From Ampelocalamus luodianensis (taxonomy: Eukaryota > Streptophyta > Magnoliopsida > Poales > Poaceae), in assembly GCA_036346255.1 (NCBI GenBank), contig CM070622.1, forward strand, positions 32,266,751 to 32,330,750: a stretch of DNA of 64,000 bases, in the 5' to 3' direction. Both the position numbers and the translations under genes were made by a program. Below are positions 23,901 through 35,900 of the stretch, one piece after another (position 1 is the first letter of the stretch; every line of letters begins with the position of its first letter). Below the pieces are notes generated by a model, which saw only the letters and a list, made by a program, of their open reading frames with translations, made no database searches and was not told the origin of the DNA.

Positions 23901-26900
23901 CTGATCATGCACACAAGACCTCATGAAGGAAGCATCAACACCAATATGTTTGGTGAGCTCATGCTTCACAGGATCACAGGCAATACTAATAGCCCTGCAT
24001 CTTTGTCGACAAGAGAGGAGTCGATGTAGTGTGAAACACCAAAATCCCTAAGTAATCACCGTAGCCAAGTAATCTTTCTGCTGTCAAGAGAGCCATAGCT
24101 CGCAACTCAGCCTCTGCACTCGAACGGGACACTACAATCTGTTTCTTCATCTTCCAAACAATGAGAGAACCACCAAGAAAAACACAATAAGCAGAGATAG
24201 ACCGACAATCAGAGGGATCGCTGACCCAAGTAGCATCCAAATAAGCCTGAAGTTGTAACGAGCTAGAGCGTGGAAAAAAGAGACAGCAAGAGATAGTCCC
24301 ACGAATGTATCGTAGAACTCAAAGAAGATGGTTGTAGTGAACCTAAGTGGGAGCAGACGAACTGACTCAAAATGTGGACTAGATAAGTGATATATGGACG
24401 AGTAACAGCAAGGTAGACAAGACTCCCAACAAGATGACGATAGCGAGTCGGATCAGAAAAAGACTCGCCATCAGAGGGTCGGAGATGAACATTGAGCTCC
24501 ATGGGTCTCAACAGTACGCTGATCAGTGAGAGAGGCGCGATCAAGAAGATCCTTAATATACTTCTCTTGGGACATAAAGAAACCATCTGGAGTGGAAGTA
24601 ACCTCAATCCCAAGAAAGTAACGAAGAGGACCAAGATCCGGCATAAGGAACTGCTCACTAAGACGAGCCTTGACAAAGGCAATGTACTCAGAATCATTTT
24701 CGGTAATGATCATATCATCAACATACAGAAGAAGAAGAATCCGACCACGAGACGAAGTGTGAACAAAGAGCGTAGGATCATGATCACTAGCTGAAAAGCC
24801 AACAGTAGTGACCACAGAGGAGAATCACTCAAACCAAGAACGAGGGGCTTGCTTAAGGCCATAGAGAGCGACGAAGGCGACAGACCATGCCCTTAGGAAC
24901 AGAATACCCAAGTGGCGGATGCATGTAGACATCCCAAGAAATCCGCATCCGTCGACCAACAGGATCCCAACACCGATAGACCTTGTGCTCGGCACTGTAT
25001 CCCAGAAAAACACTCATCAGACTGAGCAGTCAGTTTGGTGCGTTCTCGAGAGGCGAGAACGTAGCAAACGCAGCCAAACAGACGAAGGGCAAAGTAGTCA
25101 GGAAGAAGACCACAGAGATGCTCAACAGGATCGCACCCTAAAGAGCAAATGAGGGCTGGATGTTAACAAGATAGGTGGCAATGGAAACAGCCTCGGCCCA
25201 AAAGTGAGGTGGAATAGAGGCGGTAATCATTAGTGCACGAGCCGTCTCAAGGAGGTGATGATACTTGCGCTCAGCGACACCATTCTGAGCATGAGCACCA
25301 GGACAAGAGAACTGAGCGAGAGTGCCCTGCTCAACAAGGAAGCTGTGCAGGTAACGAGAGATGTACTCCAATAGAGTCAGCACGAAAGACACGAATGGGA
25401 GTGGAGAACTGTGTGTGAACTATAGTGACAAATTGTTTATAGATAGACAAGGCCTTACTACGAGAAGACATGAAATATATCCAAGTGTGGCGAGAAAAAT
25501 CATCTATAAATATGATATAATATCGATGACCTCCTTTCGAAACGAAAGGAGCCGAACCCCAAACATCTGAATGAACAAGATCAAAAGGACGCTGAGACAC
25601 TGACTCACTATAAGGATAAGGAAGCTGAATCTGTTTAACTAACTTTACACGACAATCTAAAGACACGTCTCTCGAGACACTTTAAGACTGATGGATAAGT
25701 CTCGTGTCGGCCTTTGTGTCGGCTTTTGCTTTTGTAAAGGACAAAGATCCTTGGATCAAGTTGTTAGCATCTCAAGGGCGGCATCCTTGATCCGGTTGTT
25801 AGCATCTCTAGGACAAAGATCTTGACCAAAGATCTAGGGCGGGTTGTTAGCATCTTAGAGGACAACATCTAGGAGCAGGTTGTTAGCATCTTAGACTAGC
25901 ATCTTGGCATATGCTTGGGTGAGTAGCGACCTATAATATGTATACCCAACCCTTAGGTTGGCATGGCATTATGTGAGAAATAAACCAAGAAGAAAAATTT
26001 GCCTCATCTCCAAGTGTCATCCTCTCCATGAGAGTAAGGATCTTGCTATCACCAATAGTAAGAGTCCAAATGACTAACAAGTGGTATCGAGCTATACTAT
26101 CCTCAGAGCCCGAGCATCTCTCGCTCATCTCATTCTCGGCCTCAGCAGCTCCGCTATCCTCGCCACCTCTCCTGAGACGGCAGGCGACTGTTAAAGCGGC
26201 CTCTCCACGCGCAAAGCCCCCGAGCGCGCCATGTCCGCAGGCGATCTCGGCCCTTCGGCCGCCGAGCACGCTGGCGTCGCAGACGGCCGAAGCCAGCGCA
26301 GAGCAGCCAGCGAGCCTTGGCAGCAGCGGCGGCGCAGCTGCGGTGCAGCGCCGAGGTCGGCAATGGCGAGAGCCGGCGGCAGCGGAGGTGGAAGCGGCGG
26401 CGGCGGCAGATGCGTGCGGCAGGCGGAACAATGAGGTCGAGGCTGGCGGCAGCTCGAGAGCTCCATTTCGGCCCGACAGAAGCGTCGAGCAGACCTCGAC
26501 ACCGGGCGAGGGAGCCGAGCGAGAGCGGCGCGCAATGGCAGCGGCAAGACGCCACGCGAAGCGCGGCGGCCTGACAGCGGACGCGCTGGCGCGCGCTCAC
26601 GAGGCGCGCGACGCGGCGGTGGCGCCTCTGGAGGAGGCAGCGCACGGCGGGGCAGACGGTCGATAGAGCGCGGCTTTCGCAGTGCGCGCGCGCTTCTCCG
26701 GACGTGCATCGTGGTTACCACGGGTTCGTGTCGTTGTCGGGACGCCGCCGGCGGTGGGTAGCTTCACTCGCCTGGGGCCAACTCGCCGAGCGGGCCGCGT
26801 GATGAAGGCGAGGTTCAGCGCGCAGACATGTGGGATGCACCGCACGGGCGACGCCGATCACAACCGTGATCGACGGGCTGGATGCTCTCATCGCCGCAGC

Positions 26901-29900
26901 CCCGCCGAGATGCGATTCGCTTCTCCAACAAGCGATCGCCAGGAGGCTTGGGACGCCATCGCCGCCACGCGCATCGCAGGCGATCGCGCCAAGAACTCCA
27001 CTGCGCAGCACGCGACGGAAAGGGAGAACACCGCCTCAAGCGGCGAGGACGCCGATGACTTTACTCTCGCCTCAACACTCGCATTGCGTAAGCCGTGCGT
27101 CGGCGATGACACCACGGCAGGAGAGAGCCGCGAGAAGCTCTTTCGCTGCCCCCGGAAGTAGCGCGATGGCTCGCCGATCCGGCCTGGCCGACCTCCACGA
27201 TGTCGATCGAGGAGGCGATAGGTCGCCTGCGTCGCCGGACGGCGATGAGCCACCTCCTCTCGACCCGCCACCATTGGCGGGAAGCTCCTCCTCACTCGGA
27301 GCAGCTGGTCACGGCCGGCGGTGACAGAAGAAGAAGAGCCTTCTTCCACGACAAAGCGGCCACAAGGCGTGGCAAGCGCGAAGCCGCGTAAAGACGCTGC
27401 ATGGGCGCGAGGACGCGCCGAGGCGATGATCGTGGAGGCGCCAGCGGCGGCGCGTTTTGGCAAGCAAGAGCCGGCAGACGACGACTCTGCTACAATCGCG
27501 CAACCCCGTCATCGGGCAAGGATTGTCATCACCACGACGCCGCCAGCCCACGCGCGCAAGGAGTGAGGAGGGAGCACCGGCTCGCTTCATTGCTCAGCGA
27601 GCATCGACTACCTCGGCCAGCTTGCACGGCCGCAACGGCTTCTCCACCTTGACGAGCCAAAGCACACACCCTCCTACGAAAGTTCCGGAACAACAAGATC
27701 GACGGGCGGTGCCTCGACACCGGCGACACTCCACACATGAATGGGCGGCGGAGTTCTTCTCCGAGCGTGACTCAGCGCTCGAGGCTCTGTCTGTTTGGGA
27801 GCGCCTCGTGGAAATCAAGGACGACGCTCGCCTCAGGATCGGATGGCTCAGATTCTCGCAGAGAGACACACAAGACTTAGGGAGAGAATGATGGATAAGT
27901 CTCGTGGTCCGCCTTTGTGTCGCTTTTTGCTTTGTAAAGGACAAAGATCCTTGATCGGTTGTTAGCATCTCAAGGACAAAGATCCTTGATCTGGTTGTTA
28001 GCATCTCTAGGACAAAGATCTTGACCAAAGATCTAGGACAAAGTTGTTGTTAGCATCTTAGAGGACAAAGATCTAGAACAAAGTTGTTAGCATCTTAGAC
28101 TAGCATCTTGGCATATGCTTCAATAGATAAAGTACTATATAATATGTATACCCAACCCCTTAGGTTGGCATGGCATGTGAGAAATAAACCAAGAAGAAAA
28201 TTTGCCTCATCTCCAAGTGTCATCCTCTCCATGAGAGTAAGGATCTTGCTATCACCAATAGTAAGAGTCCAAATACTAACAAAGACCACGATAACTAAAG
28301 ACGACAAACGAGATCCACATGAGATGACCAAGACGATGATGCCACCGCTGAAAGAGCCGTAGACTGATTGGCGAAGCGGAGAGAGACTCGGCGCGACGGT
28401 GGCAATGAAGGAAGGTAAAGCCGCCAAGCCCCCAGACGCCGAAGTTAAGGCGCCAAGGGCCGTAACCAACCGTAACTCCCGTGTGGCGCTCAACAAGCTG
28501 AGCCAGAATGACCCGACAACCAAGGTCGCATCCGCCAGCGTAAAGAAGTCGCATAGTAAGACGAGGAACATGGGCAACAGAGGAAACATGAAAAGATGAG
28601 TTGCTACAAGATCCTCGAACAGAGACAGAAAGAGATGTACCATCAGCAGTAAGAACACTAACGGGAGAATCAAGAGGTATAATGAAAGACAGAGTAGAAG
28701 AATCAAAAGTCATGTGAAAGGATGCTCCGTAATCAAGAATCCACTGGAGGTACCGATCCGTAGGGTGGATTCGCAGCGTCAAGAGTTAGTAGCGTAACCT
28801 CGCCGAGGAGAACCCGAAGCGCAGCGCGACGCCAAGTCCGCTATCTATCGCTACGAGAGAAATCTGCCAAGAAGTCGGCGCACGCCGATGTAGAAGCACC
28901 AGCAAGCGGCATAGTAGAAGAATGCCATGAAAGATGTCGCCGCTTCTTATAGAACTAGGACTCAATGTGTTTGACCTGTCGCAGAGGAGGAGTAGTGACA
29001 AACACCGCCAGATGGAGGGCGCCACCACCACCGTGGCAATCGCCGGAGTGAGGCAGTGTGTTGAAGCGCGAGCAATCGATGTAACAGTGGACGAGCATGA
29101 AAGCATGGAAGGGAGCGGCATCGCATCAAAGACTCACTCAAAGTAGTCTCTCCGCGCATATCTCGGTAAGAGCCTCCAAGAGAGTGACACGAGGCTGGCG
29201 TAGTAGGAGCTAGGCACGCCCGCCAACTTAGGATGAAGGCGAGTAATGAACTCAGAGACCCACAAACCTGTGTCAACATGTACACCAGTAAAGATGGATG
29301 TGAGCGACAAAGTTAGCAAGCATGAGAGAGTCAGCCGACGCAGACAAGAGAGCTCGAGCGTAAAAGACGCCAACAAAGAGCATCACCTCGTCAAGAGTGC
29401 TCTAGCGGACTACGGCAGTGCATGTGGCATCACCGTGAGGCTCGAGCTGATGATGAAGGTGAGTCCACATCTAGAAAGCCGGTAGAGTCCCACAACCTCG
29501 TAAGAGAACCGAGGTTGACACTTGCGATGAAGACAGCAGCACCCGAGCGCCGCTGCCGCACTCACCGAGTGTAGGCGTCAACGATCTGTAAGAATCCAGA
29601 GCCTCCCAGAGGCAGAGGCGCCTCATCATCGCAAGCGCAGAGGCCTCGCAGAACCTTGTCACTGTCGGGGCAACGCGACAGCGTAGGCTTCGCTTAGTAG
29701 GGCAAGGCGCGCAGTGATATCACCGCAGAGAACGCCTGCAGACGCAAGACCACGCATGTGGACGCGCATGTGAGACACGGCCTGTAATTAACACAATCGA
29801 AGATCACCGGCAAATGAGCGAGAGGGAAATGGAGACCGACGACATTGTATTTTTTTAACTGTGCCAATCGATTTAAATCACCGAGATAGACGCTCGTCTA

Positions 29901-32900
29901 AAAGAGCACTGGGAATCCAGGGTTCCCCGCCATCGCGTGAGAGGCGACTACGGACCGGTGATCACACCGCCATGGGCGTAATCGGCGATGGCAGCGCGCT
30001 GCAGCCTTCGGCGACGGTCGAGGAAGATCGGCAAAGACGAGGCGACGCCGAGGAAGACAAGGCGCGACGGCGCAGCTGCTCTCGGAATGGCGGGCCGCGG
30101 CTTCGAGCGACGCGACGACCTAAGTGACGGGCGGAGAAGCCAGTCGGTCGCCGCGGCGATTCGTGTGATGCTTGATGTGAACTGCGGCTTCGAGCGACGC
30201 CACGCCTGCGACGGCGGCAAAGGCCAGCTCAAAGTGCTAAAGTGGCTTCAGCGACGCTTGACTGAATCAAGCGGTGGCTTCGTAAGAACAGTGGCGCTGC
30301 AAGCCAACAAGGGCTAGCGGTAGGGAGAGCGAGCAGAGGGGTCGCGCCGCGAGAAGGAGGACAAGTTGCGCGTCCAGGAGAGAAAAACCTAATTGGCTCT
30401 GATACCATGTTAGGAATAGCAACTTGTATTACCAGGGAGCCAAAGGGCCAGTATATATACACAAAGTACAGGTGATGAATATGCCAATAACCCCTCAACA
30501 ATGGGGAATAACACACTATACATATATCTCTAACACTTCCATCCATACTTTTCGCTGTGATTCTCGCCGAAGTAGTGCATCGCTCGCGCTGGCGCTTTTT
30601 TCTAACTGTGGCACTCTTTACCAGTCTTATTGTCCTGGTGCCCATGCTCAGAATAGGGTTGTTGAGCGCAAACATCGTCATCTGATTGAGACCACCCGCA
30701 CTTCTCCTTGCCTCTCATGTTCCACCATAGATCTAGGCTGAGGCTGTTTCTACGGCAGCATATCTCATTAATATGCAGCCTTCCACTGCTCGTGTTTTTA
30801 ATTGTACTTATTTTGTTCTGCTGCAGCCTCGTGAGCGCACTAAACTATCGGCCTGTCAGTTGAGTATGTGTTTCTTGATTATAGTTCTGAGCATAAGGGT
30901 TATCACTGCTATGATCCTTCCGCTCGATGGATCAAGATTTCACGAGACGCTGTCTTCGATTTAATCTCAACCTTTCTTCTATCGGATTCCACCTCTTGTT
31001 TCCACCGCTGAGTCGATTTCATGGTTGTTTCTTTCTCGGCGCCACCCATTTCCCCACTATCAGCGCCTTACCATGTTCTCTTCTCCGGTTCCTTCTGCAT
31101 TTCACCTTCGCGTCCGCCTACAAAGACCACCGCCTTGTTTCTCTCGTGATTCACTACTCGACGCCTTCGTTTTTACCGCCTTTCTCCCGGTATCTTGCTA
31201 ACACTCACATCCGATCCTCCCGATGATGCTCCTCGTTACGCCCTTCGTGACCTGACATCCCTTTAACCTCTTGATCGCTTTGGATTTGCGTTCGATAGCT
31301 CATGCTCTCTCGGGCTATTGAGCCTGTTCTTATCGTGAGGTCGCCTCCTCATTCGAGTGGTACCGCTATGGCGTAAGAGTTTGATGCTCTTCGACGCACG
31401 GAGACTTGGGATATTGTACCGACACCGTGCATGCTCGCCCAATCACGCAAGTGGGTGTATAAGATTAAGACCTTGATGGATAATTCTCTGTTGGTTTTGC
31501 CGCCTTTAAGGACAAAGATCCTTGACCGGTCGTTAGCATCTTGACAAGCATCTAGGACAAAGATCTTAGGACAAGCATCTTAGGACAAAGATCTTGACTA
31601 GCATCTAGGACAAAGATCTTAGGACAAGCATCTTAGTAACGAGATGTACCCACAGAGTCAAGCACAAAAGACACGAATGGGAGTGGAGAACTGTGTGCGA
31701 ACCATAGTAGCAAATTGCTTATAGATAGACAATGCCTCACTACGAGAAGACGTGAAATATATCCAAATCCGGCGAGAAAAATCATCTATAAATATGATAT
31801 AATATCGATGACCTCCTTTCAAACGGCGGAGCCGCACTCCAAATATCTCAATGAACAAGATCCAAAGGACGCCGAGACACCGACTACTATGAGGATAAGG
31901 AAGTCAACTGCTTACCTAACTTATACCGATAATCTAAAGACACGCCTCGAGACATACCTCTAAGACAACGGACGAACTAAAGACAACAGCACGAGATCTA
32001 CTGGTGATGACCAAGACGGTGATGCCACCGCCGGAAAGAGCCGTAGACGGAGTGGCGAGCGGAGAGATCGCGCGCGCAAAGTGGCGCGAAGGAAGGTGGA
32101 AGCGCCAAGCCCCGAGACGCTGAGTCAAGGAGCCAAGGGCCGTAACCAACCGTAACTCTCGTGGTGCTTCAACACAAGCGAGTCGAATGACCCGACAACC
32201 AAAGTCGAGACCGCCTGCAAGCAGAAGAAGTCGTGATAGTAAGACGAGGAACATGGGCAACAGAGGGAACATGAAAAGATGAGTTGCTAAAAGGTCCCCA
32301 CAGAGATGTAAAGAGATGTACCATCAAGAATAAGAACACTCACAGGAGAATCAAGAGGTATAATGAAAGACAGAGTAGAAGAATCAAAAGTTATGTGAAA
32401 GGATGCTCCAGAGTCAAGAATCCACAAAGCTAAGTGAGAACACCGGCGCTGCAAGTGTTAGTCACGGACTCTTGCTTGAGGTGATAGCAAGATCCTTACT
32501 CATGGAGAGGATGACACTTGGAGACGGGCAATTTTTCTTGTATATTTCTCTTCACGCCATGCCAACTCCGAGGGGTTGGGGATACATATTTATAGGGCTA
32601 ACAAGCCAAGCATATGCCAAGCATATGCTAGTCTAAGATGCTCATTCTAGATGCTCATTCTCTCAAAGCTAGTCCTAAAGCTAGTCCAAGATGTTCCGTC
32701 AAAAGAGATGCTAACCGCCACCAAGGATGTCGCCCTGAAGGGCGGCAAAAGCCAACATGAGACTTATCCATCAATCTCCCTAAGTCTTGTGTGTCTCTCG
32801 AGGAATCGAGCCATCCCGATCCTAGAGCGTAGCGCCGCTCTGATTTCAACACCGAGGTGTCCCAAACTCTGACAGAGCCTCGAACGCCTAAGTCACGCCT

Positions 32901-35900
32901 GAGAAGAACTCCCGCCGCCCGGCCATGTGGGCGGTGTCGCCAGTGTCGAGGCACCACCCGCCGGTCTTGTCGCGTTTAACTTTCGCCGAGGAGGGCGGTG
33001 CTTTGGCTCGCTGGCGGAGGAGAGCCGCCGCGCACGGCGCCACGGAGGTAGTTCGATGCTCGCCGAGCAATGAATGAGCCGGTGCTCCTCCTCCTCCGCT
33101 GCGGCGACGCGGGCTCGCCGCTGCCGTGGTCGCCGACAACTTGGCCCAATGACCGCATTTGCCGCAGCTTGTAGCAAGAGTCGCCTGCACGGCTTGCTTG
33201 CTGGCCGCGCCGCTCGGGCGCCCACTGGCCATCACCCCTAAGACGCCCTCGCGCCATGCCTCGGCGTTTTGCGGCGTTTGCCGCGCTTATCACGCATGCG
33301 CCGTCGCTCGTGGAAGAAGGCTCTTCTTCCTGCCACCTTGGCTGCCCCACCTCCCGAGCGAGGAGGAGCTTCCCGCCAATGGTGACGCGGTCCGAGAGAT
33401 CGTGGCTCATCATCGTTGATTTACCTTGAGGCGACCTATCGCCTCGATCGACATCGCGGGAGGTCCAGCAGAGACCGATCGACCGAGCCATCCGCTGTAC
33501 TTCTCGGACGCAATAAAGAGCTTCTCGGCGCCTCTCCTCGCCGTAGGTGTCGCCGCCGAACTTTACCAACTTCGCAGCAGAGTGTTGAGACGAGCAAAGT
33601 CATCAACGCCTCACCGCTTGAAGGCGTGTGGTCTCCCACTCCGCGCGGCGCTCGCAGCGTGGACTTGCGCGCGGTTGCCGCCGGCGCGTCGCAATGATGG
33701 CGCCCCAAGCCTCCTTTGGCACCGCTTGTTGGAGAGCGAATCGCATCTCCGCGGATCAGCGGCGATGAGGTATCCCAGCCGCCGATCTCGGTCGAGTCGA
33801 CGCCGCTGCATCGATCGCCTCCCACATGCCGCACCGAGCTCACCTTCATCAGCCGCCCACCGACGAAGTTGGCCTCGGGCGAGGGTAGGCTACCCACCGC
33901 CGGGGCCGGCGCCCTCGACAACACTGGAACCCGTGGTAACCACTGCACGTCCGGAGAGCCACGCCGCTCGGAAGCGCGCCTCTATCGACTCCGCTCGCCG
34001 CGTTGTGGCGCGCTTTTTCTTCTGTGGGCGCCACGCGAAGCGCTTTCCTCGTGAGCGCCATCGCCGAGCGCGCTTTCTCCAGAGCGCCACCGCGCGGCGC
34101 GCGCCTCCAGAGCGCCATCAGCCACATCGCGCCGTTCGATTGCCGCTAAGCCGTGGCGCGGCGCGACGCCATCGCGCGCGCCGCCGCCGCTGCCTCCCTT
34201 CCGGGCCGGCCAAGGTCCGCGTCGCTGCCATCGCAGAGATGGAGCTGCCGCCGCCGCTGCGCAGACCTTGACTCTCGCCGCGCCGCGACGCGCGCCGACC
34301 GCCGCCGCCGCTTTCACTCTCCGCTGCCGCCGCCGCGCCGCTGCCGCTACCGACGCTTTTTGCGGCCGCATGGCGCGCCGCTGCTCGCTGCGCCGCGCCG
34401 CGGCGAAGCGGCGGCCGCCCACGACGCGCAGGCTCGAGGCGCATCGAGCGCCGAGATCGCCGCGACATGGCGCGCATCGTGGGTGTTGCGTGGAGAGAGG
34501 GTCGCTCGACGAGCCGCTACCCGCCTCCGGAGAGGAGCGAGCGATGCCGGAAGCCGCCGCACACATGGGGCCGCCGCGAGGCCGAGAAGGAGATGAGCAG
34601 GAGATGCTCGTGCCACGGATAGCAAGGCTCGATACCACTTGTTAGTCGCCGACTCTTGCTTGAGGTGATAGCAAGATCCTTACTCTCGCTGGAGAGGATG
34701 ACACTTGGAGACGGGGCAATTTTTCTTGTATATTTCTTCACACGTCATGCCAACCGAGGTTGGGATACATATTTATAGGCTAATCACCAAGCATATGCCA
34801 AGCATATGCTAGTCTAAGATGCTCCGCCCTGATGCTCGCCCTCTAAAAGCTAGTCCTAAAGCTAGTCCAAGATGCTCGTCCAAAGAGATGCTAACCGCCA
34901 CCAAGGATGCCGTCCCTGAAGCGGCGTGCAAAGCCAACACAGACTTATCCATCGCCAGCGCACGTCCGGTCCGACTATCTACCGCTAAGTGAGAGAAATC
35001 GCCAAGGAGTCGATGCAGACGCCGATGTAGAAGCACCGCAAGCGCTAGTAGAAGAACGGTGTGAAAGATGTCGCTTCTTATAGAACTAGGACTCAATGTG
35101 GCTGACCTTGTCGAAGTAGTAGTAGTGAGGACAGCCACCGCCAGATGGAGGGCGACCACCACCACCTGTGGCAACCGCTGGAGGAGGCGGTGTGTTGAAA
35201 CGTGGAGCAATCCATGGTTATCCTAGGCGCTAGGCGGAAGGCGGGCGGACGGTGGCCGCCGAGCGCCTAGCCCGCCTAGGCGCCGCCTAGGCGGCCGACT
35301 CAGGCGAAGGCGAGGGCTAACAAAGGCGAGCGCACGGAGGGAGCAGAGGCGAGGCGGAGTAGAAGGAGCGCGACGCGGAGGCGAGAGGGAGCGCGGCGCG
35401 GAGGCGGTGGCGAGGGGAAAGGAGGCGAGGTGGCATGAGGCGCGGGGAAGAAGAATCAAGCGCGGGCGAGTATAGCGCGCGGGAAGAAGACTAAGAGGTG
35501 GCCGTCCGATCTAAAGCAATATCAGCCGTCCGATCTAAAGCAATATCGGAGCAATATCGACCGTCCGATCTAAAGCAATATCGGCCGTCCGATCTAAACA
35601 AAATATCTCTCTCTCGCCTCACGCTCACATACGCCGCGTCTTCTCTCTTCGCTGCATTCTCTTCGCTCACTGCCGCTTTCTCTCGCCTCGCAAGACAGAT
35701 CTGCGGCTGGCGGCCTCCATGCTGCGCGCTATGCGCCATGGGAGGAGGCGTGACACGAGGGATTCGCAGAAGGAGGAGCGCGCACGGAACCTGGAGTACG
35801 GAGAGCAAAGCGCGCATTTAGGAACCGTGAGAGGCGACACGCCACGGGAGCAGAGCAAGAGTAGGGTTTAGATCGAAGGCACAAGCGTGAGAGCTCACCT

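Larger units (their letters stand above)
23644..30535 (-). mobile_element. Copia element B, first copy, TSD CTTCC
   Basis: A complete minus-strand insertion in the integrase of A. 3' LTR 23644-23769, purine tract, RNase H, RT, integrase, (C insertion), protease, gag, primer site, 5' LTR 30408-30535. The 5-bp duplication CTTCC is at 23639-23643 and 30536-30540. The LTRs are near-identical apart from a few changes. The RT has lost its N-terminal part. The gag half shows many short deletions relative to F. Confidence 0.9.

Noticed and set aside
26028..27891. Long overlapping ORFs on both strands (over 200 residues) in the 26-28 kb block
   Set aside because: They lie inside element C, are low-complexity Arg/Ala/Pro-rich, and arise from high GC content; the only family signal is gag-protease text in short frames.
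30541..31476. Independent second A-type element
   Set aside because: It continues the integrase interrupted at 23643 and is flanked by the CTTCC duplication; the repeat at 37560 is explained by duplication.
33426..34645. ORFs up to 281 residues in the 33-34 kb block
   Set aside because: Interior of element C-prime; the same GC-driven shadow frames, no domain recognised.
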